A stretch of DNA of 64,000 bases from Diphasiastrum complanatum (GCA_029204225.1 CM055099.1:61039753-61103752), one strand, 5' to 3'; positions 12,018 through 23,131 are shown, numbered from the stretch's first letter. A program made the numbers and translations. Notes: a model not told the origin generated them from the sequence alone.

Positions 12018-13042
12018 CTCCTCAAATTTAGCTTGATCTATTTACAACTCTCTTGATAGATCAATGAAAGCTTTTAGAAGTGTCTAAAAAATCCAGCTAC
12101 AAACAAAGAACTTTTGAGACTCCAATAGAGAATGATGTCCATGAAGGATCTTTCACCACCTCTTAGAGGATCCCTTACAAGATGTTCCATAAATGTGTCT
12201 ATATACATGTAGCACACTTCAAAATTAAACATCATGCCAAGCCATGGATTCCAAGGCATTTTGTGCACTTGAAGATACATCAATGAAAATATTAAGTTCA
12301 TAAATAATGTTGCCAAAAACAACTTGTCTTGCTTGATCCATATGATTGAGCCTAGATGGCTCCATCTTGATACTCAAGATTCTTCTTGGAGTCCTCGGGT
12401 CTTGAGCTTGATCCTCCACTTGACTTGACTCCAAAACATCAATGAATTGAATAATGTGTTGATCCAAAGGTGCTTCTTCAAGTTTACAAATCTTCCACTC
12501 TTGAAAGATCACATTTCCACCATTGACAAATTCTTTGGTTGAAAACAAGTAGATTCTACAATCTCTACTTGAAGAGCAAAACACTACCATTATTCCTATC
12601 ATTGAAATAGGATAATCTTTGGTCCTTACATTGGAATGATCATGCACAAAGCATGTGGACACAAAGATTTTCAAAGCAAATGATGTTTCATCTTTTATGA
12701 CTCTATTCAAACTATTACAAAAATAGTTATCCAATGAAATTGCTTTATCAACAACAAATGTAGATTTCAAAGCATCCCATTTCATTGTCTTGTCATACAA
12801 AGTAATAAACACCATGAATCTTAAAGGTAAGAAACAAGTCACCTCATGTCTACTAATACTTTCCAAAAAGTATTCAAAGATAGTAGACTCTCCAATGCTC
12901 ACCACCCTTGCAAGATGCACACTTGAATGGACAATTTGCATGCAATTTGATGACTCGGACATTGTCATTGAGGACTCCCTTGGAACTCTCATGCTTTGAG
13001 GCTGATCCTCAAGATCTTTCTCCTTTTGATGCTCCTCCTCAA
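12018..13042 (-). pseudogene. Outer element 3' half: integrase remnant
   Basis: Best frame 13,094 to 12,225 (its first residues are read from the LTR). It aligns with the copia integrase C-terminal region: NYFCNSLNR, STCFVHDHSN, CRIYLFSTKEF and GGNVIFQEW match the NYLCNRLP, STCYVH, GYRVF and SRDVIFDE blocks of the element at 50.3 kb. It then jumps to a short pre-RNase H piece, IDTFMEHLVRDPLRGGERSF, so RT and RNase H were deleted. The catalytic integrase core is also missing. The right edge at CTCAA is where the inner element inserted, so this half belongs with the gag half at 20,380-22,425. A polypurine tract lies next to LTR1. Confidence 0.8.
13038..13042. repeat. Inner target-site duplication, left
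   Basis: CTCAA directly before LTR2. It is repeated at 20,375-20,379 directly after LTR4. Confidence 0.85.
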
Positions 13043-13745
13043 TGTGAAAGTACTGTACTTTAGGACCATAAATGGATCTACAAAAGATCCACAAGAGTGA
13101 TTGGATGCTTGCTTAACAATCTATCAAAAAACTAGACACAAAAAAGTTGATCTAGATTGGCAATTTGACAAACAACAAGCATTAACAATCAAAAGCATTA
13201 TTAAAAATTGAAATCCGAGCCCACACGTGTGTACTACAGGCTGTAGTACGGCCTTCAACCTGATAAACAAGTAGAAATTGATTTGGTTTCATTTGGATCA
13301 CAAAAACTCAACGTACATAGTGAACTAGCTTGAGATTGCCAATGAGCTCCAAAAATTTTCTTTTTTCTCACTATGGAGAGAGGGAATACATAGCAAATTC
13401 GACTTCCTTCTTGAAGTTAGGTGGATTTCCAGCATGTCATAAGGAAGTTAACTCACTCTCCTTGACCTAAAATGAAACCCTAGTCTATTTCCTAGAGTTA
13501 TGCTTGGTAGGTAGCTAGTTGGTCAAATTTTCACCTTAAACTTAGGTGTGGGTCCTATAAAGTAGGGATGACCACCAAATAGACATGACCAACTCTCTTG
13601 ACTTGACCTAACCTACATTAGGATGGGTTTCCCATGTGGCATCATGGCCTCACATGTGTGGGACCCACTTGTATACACAATTTACACTATTCTACATGGT
13701 TTTTGATCAAGCTAGATTTGCCAATTTTTTTGGCAATTCTTCACA
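13043..13745 (-). repeat. LTR2, inner 3' LTR (703 bp)
   Basis: Carries the inner-type U3 variants GTGTGGGTCC, GGATGACC, GATGGGTTT and a T run two bases longer. It has no primer site on its left, as expected for an insertion into the outer element. Confidence 0.95.
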
Positions 13746-14723
13746 CTCCTCCTCAAATTTAGCTTGATCTATTTACAACTCTCTTGATAGGTGAATGAAA
13801 GCTTTTAGAAGTGTCTAAAAAATCCAGCTACAAACAAGGAACTTTTGAGACTCCAATAGAGAATGATGTCCATGAAGGATCTTGCACCACCTCTTAGAGG
13901 ATCCCTTACAAGATGTTCCATAAATGTGTCTATATACATGTAGCACACTTCAAAACTAAACATCATGCCAAGCCATGGATTCCAAGGCATTTTGTGCACT
14001 TGAAGATACATCAATGAAAATATTAAGTTCATAAATAATGTTGCCAAAGACAACTTGTCTTGCTTGATCCATATGATTGAGCCTAGATGGCTCCATCTTG
14101 ATACTCAAGGTTCTCCTTGGAGTCCTCGGGTCTTGAGCTTGATCCTCCACTTGACTTGACTCCAAAACATCAATGAATTGAATAATGTGTTGATCCAAAG
14201 GTGCTTCTTCAAGTTTACAAATCTTCCACTCTTGAAAGATCACATTTCCACCATTGACAAATTCTTTGGTTGAAAACAAGTAGATTCTACAATCTCTACT
14301 TGAAGAGCAAAACACTACCATTATTCCTATCATTGAAATAGGATAATCTTTGGTCCTTACATTGGAATGATCATGCACAAAGCATGTGGACACAAAGATT
14401 TCCAAAGCAAATGATGTTTCATCTTTTATGACTCTATTCAAACTATTACAAAAATAGTTATGCAATGAAATTGCTTTATCAACAACAAATGTAGATTTCA
14501 AAGCATCCCATTTCATTGTCTTGTCATACAAAGTAATAAACACCATGGATCTTAAAGGTAAGAAACAAGTCACCTCATGTCTACTAATACTTTCCAAAAA
14601 GTATTCAAAGATAGTAGACTCTCCAATGCTCACCACCCTTGCAAGATGCACACTTGAATGGACAATTTGCATGCAATTTGATGACTCGGCCATTGTCATT
14701 GAGGACTCCCTCGGAACTCTCAT
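13746..14723 (-). pseudogene. Inner element integrase remnant
   Basis: Near-identical to 12,018-13,042: the same shortened integrase piece (frame 14,723 to 13,956) and pre-RNase H scrap (14,053 to 13,805), with the same deletion of RT and RNase H. The deletion therefore predates both insertions and defines a non-autonomous subfamily. The polypurine tract at its left edge (plus-strand CTCCTCCTCAAATTT) adjoins LTR2. Confidence 0.8.
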
Positions 14724-14732
14724 GCTTTGAGG

Positions 14733-16136
14733 CTAATCCTCAAGATCTTCCTCCTTTTGATGCTCCTCCTCAATGCAAGCAAGATCACACTTTGCCAAGA
14801 TCTCCTCTTGAGTGATCTCCTCCTTCGCCAAGCTCATTCTTTCAAAAGCAACACTAGCTTCTAACATAAACAATCTTCCATGTTTAAATCCCTTTGCAAT
14901 GCAAACATCATTCTTCAAGATGAAGCAAACACCATGCTTAAAGTGGACATCCAAACCACTCTCTAAGAGTAGACCAACACTAAGCATATTCTTGGTGATT
15001 GATGGTACATAAAGGACATTTTCTAGATCCATTCATTTTGAGGATTCTAGATACAAAGAGATGGTGCCAACACCATCTATCCTACACTCTTCATCATTTG
15101 CAGTAAAGAAAAACTTTTTAGTATCATTGAATGAGTGTAAGGTTGAGAAAAAGTCCTTTTCACAAGACATGTGGGAGCTAGCCCCACTGTCGATCCACCA
15201 ATTGTCTCTTGAATTGCTATTGCTTGTTGGTGAGGATGTAGATGCCATCAAGAATACATCTACTTCATCATCCTCCTCCTCCTTTGCAAGGTTTCCTTGT
15301 TTGTCCTCCTCTACTTGTGCTCTTAGCCTCTTGTAGCATTCAGATGCATAATGCCCCTTCTTTCCACAAAAGAAGCATTTTTGCTTTGACTCGTCCTTTG
15401 AGCTTGATGCATCATCCTCTTCTTTGGCCTCCTTTGGATGCTTCTTCTTTCCATTGGTCTTCTTTTTGCCCTTGAATGAGAAATTGGCTTTCTCATCACC
15501 ATCCTGCAAATACAAGGAACTCATCCTAGATTTTGCATGGAGCATCCTACACTCTTCAGCCACTAATACACTATGAAGTTTTTCTATAGTTGGCAAAGTG
15601 TCTTGGATGGCAAAACTTTGGACCAAATTTGCAAAGTCATCTCCTAGACCATTAAGGACAATTTGTACAAGCTCCTCATCATGAATCTTCTCTCCCATGG
15701 AAGCCAACTCCCTATTTAGAGACTTGATTCTGAGTACATAATCCTGTGCACTCTCCTCACTTCTCCTCATGCTTTGCAAAATTTGATTTCTAAGCATAAG
15801 AACTCTAGAAGTGTTGCTAGACTCATAGATTTATTTTAAAGACTCCCAAGCCTCTTTAGCATTAGTACAAGCTGATACTTCTCTCAACAAATCATTGCTC
15901 ACATTCATCTTCACACAATGAAGTGTAAGCCTAGATCTCTTCTTGTATCTAGCTAACTCCTGTGCACCTAGAGGTTCATCTTCATCTTCAATCAAGAACT
16001 CATAAAGGACTTGGAGCACCAAGAGTGACTCCATTCCAACCTTCCAAATAGCATAATTTGTAGAATTCAACCTCTCACTAGCTTCTAGAAGGTATGCTCC
16101 AGCAGATCCCATCTTACTAGTGACTTCTACAAACAA
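14733..16136 (-). pseudogene. Inner element gag-protease
   Basis: Copia Gag with zinc knuckle CFFCGKKGHYASEC, then aspartic protease WWIDSGASSHM, then a GAG-pre-integrase stretch (NVLYVPSITKNMLSVG). Start MFVEVTSKMGSAGAY at 16,136. Two in-frame stops interrupt it: one near 15,830 where the sister copies read SLKSIYES, and one near 15,032 where they read SSKCMDLE. Unlike the two sister copies it keeps the sequence between GAG-pre-integrase and integrase, including the CTCCTCCTCAATGC stretch that is the empty site for the nested insertion. Confidence 0.85.
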
Positions 16137-16905
16137 GAAATAGGTTTGATTGACTTGAAACTCACAAAGGTCTCACACTTGCAGTGTTTCACTCAAATTT
16201 GATTTCTAATCCAACAAATGGACTTATAATCACAGTTCTATCACTCCCTCACAAAGTTGGAATGAAAATAAGATGAAGTGAAAACTACTTTCAAACAAAT
16301 CTTGCAAAGAAATGGATTTGATTGTCTCTAGAAACTCACTAAGGTCTCTCTCTTGTAGTTTTTCGCTCAAATTAGATTTCTAATCCAACAAATGGACTTA
16401 TAATCTCAGTTCTAGCACTCCCTCACAAAGTTGGAATGAAGATAAGATGATGTGAAATCTACTTACAATCAAATCTTGCCAAATTTGGCTATTTTTGGAC
16501 AAAAAAATGACTTAATCTCTTTCTTCCTTCTTGGTGTACTTTCAAGACCTGTTTTTAACCTTAATAGGACTTGAACTCAGCCTAGATAAATTAGATTCCA
16601 TGAAACAAATTCAAATCTAATCAATGGCAAATGATCTTGGTAGATTATCCTAGGATCTCCACCAAAAATCACACCAACAGCTCACAAATTGAATTTTTTT
16701 GGATCAAATGAATACCATGCATTAAATGCAGGTTCAGTGGTGCCCACACATGTGGACAGTACGGATTTGGACCCCTACCAAGTTTGGGATCAAATCTCCT
16801 CACCAAAATCAAGATTCTAGCTTTTTCTCTCAATACTAGCTTTTAGCACCAAAACTTGCTAAAAATGGATTTGCATTAGATCAATGGCTTATGCTCTTGT
16901 ACTTG
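16137..16905 (-). other. Leader of the inner element
   Basis: Non-coding, between gag start and primer site. It contains two imperfect repeats (16,150-16,280 and 16,330-16,460) built on CTCACAAAGGTCTC/CTCACTAAGGTCTC and CCTCACAAAGTTGGAATGAA. The same leader recurs at 18,891-19,659 and 21,645-22,413. Confidence 0.7.
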
Positions 16906-16917
16906 GCTCTGATACCA
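16906..16917 (-). other. Primer-binding site
   Basis: GCTCTGATACCA directly before LTR3 (reverse of TGGTATCAGAGC). Confidence 0.92.
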
Positions 16918-17620
16918 TGTGAAAGTACTGTACTTTAGGACCATAAATGGATCTACAAAAGATCCACAAGAGTTATTGGATGCTTGCTTAACAATCTATC
17001 AAAAAACTAGACACAAAAAAGTTGATCTAGATTGGCAATTTGACAAACAACAAGCATTAACAATCAAAAGCATTGATAAACATTGAAATCCGAGCCCACA
17101 CGTGTGTACTACAGGCTTTAGTACGTCCTTCAACCTGAGAAACAAGTAGAAATTGATTTGGTTTCATTTGGATCACAAAAACTCAATGTACATAGTGAAC
17201 TAGCTTGAGATTGCCAATGAGCTCGAAAAATTTTCTTTTTTCTCACTATGGAGAGCGGGAATACATAGGAAATTCGACTTCCATCTTGAAGTTAGGTGGA
17301 TTTCCAGCATGTAATAAGGAAGTTAACTCACTCTCCTTGACCTAAAATGAAACCCTAGTCTATTTCCTAGAGTTATGCTTGGTAGGTAGCTAGTTGGTCA
17401 AATTTTCACCTTAAACTTAGGTGTGGGTCCTATAAAGTAGGGATGACCACCAAATAGACATGACCAACTCTCTTGACTTGACCTAACCTACATTAGGATG
17501 GGTTTCCCATGTGGCATCATGGCCTCACATGTGTGGGACCCACTTGTGTACACAATTTACACTATTCTACATGGTTTTTGATCAAGCTAGATTTGCCAAT
17601 TTTTTTGGAAATTCTTCACA
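16918..17620 (-). repeat. LTR3 (703 bp)
   Basis: Inner-type U3 variants at its right part. In the left part it has GCTTTAGTAC and GAGAGCGGG, shared with LTR4 and LTR5. It is followed by CTCAT, a one-base variant of the CTCAA duplication. Confidence 0.95.
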
Positions 17621-17636
17621 CTCATTGCAAGCAAGA

Positions 17637-18890
17637 TCACACTTTGCTTGCAATGCAAACATCATTCTTCAAGATGAAGCAAACACCATGCTTAAAGTGG
17701 ACATCCAAACCACTTTCTAAGAGTAGACCAACACTAAGCATATTCTTGGTGATTGATGGTACATAAAGGACATTTTCTAGATCCATGCATTTTGAGGATT
17801 CTAGACACAAAGAGATGGTGCCAACACCATCTATCCTACACTCTTTATCATTTGCAGTAAAGACAAACTTTTTAGCATCATTGAATGAGTGTAAGGTTGA
17901 GAAAAAGTCCTTTTCACAAGACATGTGGGAGCTAGCCCCACTGTCGATCCACCAATTGTCTCTTGAATTGCTATTGCTTGTTGGTGAGGATGTAGATGCC
18001 ATCAAGAATACATCTACTTCATCCTCCTCCTCCTCCTTTGTAAGGTTTCCTTGTTTGTCCTCCTCCACTTGTGCTCTTAGCCTCTTGTAGCATTCAGATG
18101 CATAATGCCCCTTCTTTCCACAAAAGAAGCATTTTTGCTTTGACTTGTCCTTTGAGCTTGATGCATCATCCTCTTCTTTGGCCTCCTTTGGATGCTTCTT
18201 CTTTCCATTGGTCTTCTTTTTGCCCTTGAATGAGAAATTGGCTTTCTCATCACCATCCTGCAAATACAAGGAACTCATCCTAGATTTTGCATGGAGCATC
18301 CTACACTCTTCAGCCACTAATACACTATGAAGTTTTTCTATAGTTGGCAAAGTGTCTTGGATGGCAAAACTTTGGACCAAATTTGCAAAGTCATCTCCTA
18401 GACCATTAAGGACAATTTGTACAAGCTCTCCATCATGAATCTTCTCTCCGAAGGAAGCCAACTCCCTATTTAGAGACTTGATTCTGAGTACATAATCCTG
18501 TGCACTCTCCTCACTTCTCCTCATGCTTTGCAAAATTTGATTTCTAAGCATAAGAACTCTAGAAGTGTTGCTAGACTCATAGATTGATTTTAAAGACTCC
18601 CAAGCCTCTTTAGCATTAGTACAAGCTGATACTTCTCTCAACAAATCATTGCTCACATTCATCTTCACACAATGAAGTGCAAGCCTAGATCTCTTCTTGT
18701 ATCTAGCTAACTCTTGTGCACCTAGAGGTTCATCTTCATCTTCAATCAAGAACTCATAAAGGTCTTGGAGCACCAAGAGTGACTCCATTCTAACCTTCCA
18801 AATAGCATAATTTGTAGAATTCAACCTCTCACTAGCTTCTAGAAGGTATGCTCCAGCAGATCCCATCTTACTAGTGACTTCTACAAACAA
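17637..18890 (-). CDS. Copia Gag-protease, 417 aa open frame
   Basis: An uninterrupted frame for the particle protein and start of protease. Residues about 10-170 form the copia gag (UBN2-like) region (YAIWKVRMESLL, LALHCVKMNVSNDLL). Residues about 220-250 are lysine-rich. The zinc knuckle CFFCGKKGHYASEC lies at about 254-267 (CX2CX4HX4C intact). The protease motif WIDSGASSHM is near 313-321. The frame ends soon after NMLSVG and HGVCFILKNDVCIA, where a deletion removes the rest of pol. The second Met (residue 9, MGSAGAY) matches the start of the related Gag at 51,650. It could still make Gag, but no polymerase is linked. It duplicates 20,391-21,644 at an offset of exactly 2,754 bp. Confidence 0.85.
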   Translation of the reverse strand: MFVEVTSKMGSAGAYLLEASERLNSTNYAIWKVRMESLLVLQDLYEFLIEDEDEPLGAQELARYKKRSRLALHCVKMNVSNDLLREVSACTNAKEAWESLKSIYESSNTSRVLMLRNQILQSMRRSEESAQDYVLRIKSLNRELASFGEKIHDGELVQIVLNGLGDDFANLVQSFAIQDTLPTIEKLHSVLVAEECRMLHAKSRMSSLYLQDGDEKANFSFKGKKKTNGKKKHPKEAKEEDDASSSKDKSKQKCFFCGKKGHYASECYKRLRAQVEEDKQGNLTKEEEEDEVDVFLMASTSSPTSNSNSRDNWWIDSGASSHMSCEKDFFSTLHSFNDAKKFVFTANDKECRIDGVGTISLCLESSKCMDLENVLYVPSITKNMLSVGLLLESGLDVHFKHGVCFILKNDVCIASKV

Positions 18891-19659
18891 GAAATAGGTT
18901 TGATTGACTTGAAACTCACAAAGGTCTCACACTTGCAGTGTTTCACTCAAATTTGATTTCTAATCCAACAAATGGACTTATAATCACAGTTCTATCACTC
19001 CCTCACAAAGTTGGAATGAAGATAAGATGAAGTGAAAACTACTTTCAAACAAATCTTGCCAAGAAATGGATTTGATTGTCTCTAGAAACTCACTAAGGTC
19101 TCTCTCTTGTAGTTTTTCGCTCAAATTAGATTTCTAATCCAACAAATGGACTTATAATCTCAGTTCTAACACTCCCTCACAAAGTTGGAATGAAGATAAG
19201 ATGATGTGAAATCTACTTACAATCAAATCTTGCCAAATTTGGCTATTTTTGGACAAAAAAATGACTTAATCTCTTTCTTCCTTCTTGGTGTACTTTCAAG
19301 ACCTGTTTTTAACCTTAATAGGACTTGAACTCAGCCTAGATTAATTAGATTCCATGAAACAAATTCAAATCTAATCAATGGCAAATGATCTTGGTAGATT
19401 ATCCTAGGATCTCCACCAAAAATTACACCAATAGCTCACAAATTGAATTTTTTTGAATCAAATGAATACCATGCATTAAATGCAGGTTCAGAGGTTCCCA
19501 CACATGTGGACAGTACGGATTTGGACCCCTACCAAGTTTGGGATCAAATCTCCTCACCAAAATCAAGATTCTAGCTTTTTCTCTCAATACTAGCTTTTAG
19601 CACCAAAACTTGCTAAAAATGGATTTGCATTAGATCAATGGCTTATGCTCTTGTACTTG
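18891..19659 (-). other. Leader of the duplicated unit
   Basis: Non-coding leader, nearly identical to 21,645-22,413. Confidence 0.75.
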
Positions 19660-19671
19660 GCTCTGATACCA
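19660..19671 (-). other. Primer-binding site
   Basis: GCTCTGATACCA directly before LTR4. Confidence 0.92.
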
Positions 19672-20374
19672 TGTGAAAGTACTGTACTTTAGGACCATAA
19701 ATGGATCTACAAAAGATCCACAAGAGTGATTGGATGCTTGCTTAACAATCTATCAAAAAACTAGACACAAAAAAGTTGATCTAGATTGGCAATTTGACAA
19801 ACAACAAGCATTAACAATCAAAAGCATTGATAAACATTGAAATCCGAGCCCACACGTGTGTACTACAAGATTTAGTACGGCCTTCAACCTGAGAAACAAG
19901 TAGAAATTGATTTGGTTTCATTTGGATCACAAAAACTCAATGTACATAGTGAACTAGCTTGAGATTGCCAATGAGCTCGAAAAATTTTCTTTTTTCTCAC
20001 TATGGAGAGCGGGAATACATAGCAAATTCGACTTCCATCTTGAAGTTAGGTGGATTTCCAGCATGTAATAAGGAAGTTAACTCACTCTCCTTGACCTAAA
20101 ATGAAACCCTAGTCTATTTCCTAGAGTTATGCTTGGTAGGTAGCTAGTTGGTCAAATTTTCACCTTAAACTTAGGTGTGGGTCCTATAAAGTAGGGATGA
20201 CCACCAAATAGACATGACCAACTCTCTTGACTTGACCTAACCTACATTAGGATGGGTTTCCCATGTGGCATCATGGCCTCACATGTGTGGGACCCACTTG
20301 TGTACACAATTTACACTATTCTACATGGTTTTTGATCAAGCTAGATTTGCCAATTTTTTTGGCAATTCTTCACA
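19672..20374 (-). repeat. LTR4 (703 bp), likely recombinant
   Basis: Left part like LTR5 and right part with inner-type U3. Its left side adjoins a primer site and its right side adjoins CTCAA. This is the pattern expected of an LTR made by crossover between the outer 5' LTR and the inner 5' LTR. Confidence 0.95.
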
Positions 20375-20379
20375 CTCAA
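20375..20379. repeat. Inner target-site duplication, right
   Basis: CTCAA directly after LTR4. Joining it with 13,038-13,042 restores the sequence seen unbroken at 14,769-14,773. Confidence 0.85.
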
Positions 20380-20390
20380 TGCAAGCAAGA

Positions 20391-21644
20391 TCACACTTTG
20401 CTTGCAATGCAAACATCATTCTTCAAGATGAAGCAAACACCATGCTTAAAGTGGACATCCAAACCACTTTCTAAGAGTAGACCAACACTAAGCATATTCT
20501 TGGTGATTGATGGTACATAAAGGACATTTTCTAGATCCATGCATTTTGAGGATTCTAGACACAAAGAGATGGTGCCAACACCATCTATCCTACACTCTTC
20601 ATCATTTGCAGTAAAGACAAACTTTTTAACATCATTGAATGAGTGTAAGGTTGAGAAAAAGTCCTTTTCACAAGACATGTGGGAGCTAGCCCCACTGTCG
20701 ATCCACGAATTGTCTCTTGAATTGCTATTGCTTGTTGGTGAGGATGTAGATGCCATCAAGAATACATCTACTTCATCCTCCTCCTCCTCCTTTGCAAGGT
20801 TTCCTTGTTTGTCCTCCTCCACTTGTGCTCTTAGCCTCTTGTAGCATTCAGATGCATAATGCCCCTTCTTTCCACAAAAGAAGCATTTTTGCTTTGACTT
20901 GTCCTTTGAGCTTGATGCATCATCCTCTTCTTTGGCCTCCTTTGGATGCTTCTTCTTTCCATTGGTCTTCTTTTTGCCCTTGAATGAGAAATTGGCTTTC
21001 TCATCACCATCCTGCAAATACAAGGAACTCATCCTAGATTTTGCATGGAGCATCCTACACTCTTCAGCCACTAATACACTATGAAGTTTTTCTATAGTTG
21101 GCAAAGTGTCTTGGATGGCAAAACTTTGGACCAAATTTGCAAAGTCATCTCCTAGACCATTAAGGACAATTTGTACAAGCTCTCCATCATGAATCTTCTC
21201 TCTGAAGGAAGCCAACTCCCTATTTAGAGACTTGATTCTGAGTACATAATCCTGTGCACTCTCCTCACTTCTCCTCATGCTTTGCAAAATTTGATTTCTA
21301 AGCATAAGAACTCTAGAAGTGTTGCTAGACTCATAGATTGATTTTAAAGACTCCCAAGCCTCTTTAGCATTAGTACAAGCTGATACTTCTCTCAACAAAT
21401 CATTGCTCACATTCATCTTCACACAATGAAGTGCAAGCCTAGATCTCTTCTTGTATCTAGCTAACTCCTGTGCACCTAGAGGTTCATCTTCATCTTCAAT
21501 CAAGAACTCATAAAGGACTTGGAGCACCAAGAGTGACTCCATTCTAACCTTCCAAATAGCATAATTTGTAGAATTCAACCTCTCACTAGCTTCTAGAAGG
21601 TATGCTCCAGCAGATCCCATCTTACTAGTGACTTCTACAAACAA
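20391..21644 (-). CDS. Copia Gag-protease, 417 aa open frame (outer element)
   Basis: Second intact copy of the 417-codon Gag-protease frame, differing from 17,637-18,890 by only a few codons (for example SWIDSGASSHM instead of WWIDSGASSHM, and SFREKIHDG instead of SFGEKIHDG). Zinc knuckle and protease aspartate are intact. It belongs to the outer element and is the template of the tandem duplication. The deletion after NDVCIA (about 110 bp relative to 14,785-14,893) is shared by both copies and absent from the inner element. Maintained open frames suggest recent duplication rather than long decay. Expression is unknown. Confidence 0.85.
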   Translation of the reverse strand: MFVEVTSKMGSAGAYLLEASERLNSTNYAIWKVRMESLLVLQVLYEFLIEDEDEPLGAQELARYKKRSRLALHCVKMNVSNDLLREVSACTNAKEAWESLKSIYESSNTSRVLMLRNQILQSMRRSEESAQDYVLRIKSLNRELASFREKIHDGELVQIVLNGLGDDFANLVQSFAIQDTLPTIEKLHSVLVAEECRMLHAKSRMSSLYLQDGDEKANFSFKGKKKTNGKKKHPKEAKEEDDASSSKDKSKQKCFFCGKKGHYASECYKRLRAQVEEDKQGNLAKEEEEDEVDVFLMASTSSPTSNSNSRDNSWIDSGASSHMSCEKDFFSTLHSFNDVKKFVFTANDEECRIDGVGTISLCLESSKCMDLENVLYVPSITKNMLSVGLLLESGLDVHFKHGVCFILKNDVCIASKV

Positions 21645-22413
21645 GAAATAGGTTTGATTGACTTGAAACTCACAAAGGTCTCACACTTGCAGTGTTTCAC
21701 TCAAATTTGATTTCTAATCCAACAAATGGACTTATAATCACAGTTCTATCACTCCCTCACAAAGTTGGAATGAAGATAAGATGAAGTGAAAACTACTTTC
21801 AAACAAATCTTGCCAAGAAATGGATTTGATTGTCTCTAGAAACTCACTAAGGTCTCTCTCTTGTAGTTTTTCGCTCAAATTAGATTTCTAATCCAACAAA
21901 TGGACTTATAATCTCAGTTCTAGCACTCCCTCACAAAGTTGGAATGAAGATAAGATGATGTGAAATCTACTTACAATCAAATCTTGCCAAATTTGGCTAT
22001 TTTTGGACAAAAAAATGACTTAATCTCTTCCTTCCTTCTTGGTGTACTTTCAAGACCTGTTTTTAACCTTAATAGGACTTGAACTCAGCCTAGATTAATT
22101 AGATTCCATGAAACAAATTCAAATCTAATCAATGGCAAATGATCTTGGTAGATTATCCTAGGATCTCCACCAAAAATTACACCAATAGCTCACAAATTGA
22201 ATTTTTTTGGATCAAATGAATACCATGCATTAAATGCAGGTTCAGAGGTGCCCACACATGTGGACAGTACGGATTTGGACCCCTACCAAGTTTGGGATCA
22301 AATCTCCTCACCAAAATCAAGATTCTAGCTTTTTCTCTCAATATTAGCTTTTAGCACCAAAACTTGCTAAAAATGGATTTGCATTAGATCAATGGCTTAT
22401 GCTCTTGTACTTG
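21645..22413 (-). other. Leader of the outer element
   Basis: Non-coding, same content as the leaders at 16,137 and 18,891. Confidence 0.75.
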
Positions 22414-22425
22414 GCTCTGATACCA
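22414..22425 (-). other. Primer-binding site
   Basis: GCTCTGATACCA directly before LTR5. Confidence 0.92.
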
Positions 22426-23126
22426 TGTGAAAGTACTGTACTTTAGGACCATAAATGGATCTACAAAAGATCCACAAGAGTGATTGGATGCTTGCTTAAC
22501 AATCTATCAAAAAACTAGACACAAAAAAGTTGATCTAGATTGGCAATTTGACAAACAACAAGCATTAACAATCAAAAGCATTGATAAACATTGAAATCCG
22601 AGCCCACACGTGTGTACTACAGGCTTTAGTACGGCCTTCAACCTGAGAAACAAGTAGAAATTGATTTGGTTTCATTTGGATCACAAAAACTCAATGTACA
22701 TAGTGAACTAGCTTGAGATTGCCAATGAGCTCGAAAATTTTTCTTTTTTCTCACTATGGAGAGCGGGAATACATAGCAAATTCGACTTCCATCTTGAAGT
22801 TAGGTGGATTTCCAGCATGTAATAAGGAAGTTAACTCACTCTCCTTGACCTAAAATAAAACCCTAGTCTATTTCCTAGAGTTATGCTTGGTAGGTAGCTA
22901 GTTGGTCAAATTTTCACCTTAAACTTAGGTGTAGGTCCTATAAAGTAGGGATAACCACCAAATAGACATGACCAACTCTCTTGACTTGACCTAACCTACA
23001 TTAGGATGGATTTCCCATGTGGCATCATGGCCTCACATGTGTGGGACCCACTTGCGTACACAATTTACACTATTCTACATGGTTTTTGATCAAGCTAGAT
23101 TTGCCAATTTTTGGCAATTCTTCACA
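22426..23126 (-). repeat. LTR5, outer 5' LTR (701 bp)
   Basis: Same length as LTR1 and the same U3 variants (GTGTAGGTCC, GGATAACC, GGATGGATTT, short T run). Its left part matches LTR3 and LTR4. It ends CTTCACA, then TATAT. Confidence 0.95.
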
Positions 23127-23131
23127 TATAT
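23127..23131. repeat. Outer target-site duplication, right
   Basis: TATAT, matching 11,312-11,316. Confidence 0.85.

Larger units (their letters stand above)
11317..23126 (-). mobile_element. Five-LTR nested and tandem copia array
   Basis: Five LTRs (701, 703, 703, 703 and 701 bp) alternate with four internal regions, all minus strand. The outer element (LTR1, 12,018-13,042, then 20,380-22,425, LTR5) is flanked by TATAT. A second element starting with LTR2 sits inside it, flanked by CTCAA at 13,038-13,042 and 20,375-20,379. The unbroken empty site is still readable in the inner element at 14,769-14,773. A 2,754-bp unit (LTR plus 5' half of the outer element) is duplicated: LTR3-gag-LTR4 and LTR4-gag-LTR5 have exactly the same length. 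Both elements lack reverse transcriptase yet each made a target duplication, so they were mobilised in trans. LTR R-U5 and primer sites match the element at 50,327-56,306, a candidate helper family. Confidence 0.9.

Noticed and set aside
12790-14730. Plus-strand 69-codon frames present twice
   Set aside because: Antisense shadows of the integrase remnant; repeated only because the element is repeated.
15061-15475. Plus-strand frames opposite gag in the array
   Set aside because: They are shadows of the minus-strand Gag-protease frame, repeated at 17.8 and 20.5 kb for the same reason.
11317-23126. Regular repeats as a CRISPR array or satellite
   Set aside because: The repeats are about 700-bp LTRs with primer sites, gag frames and target duplications.
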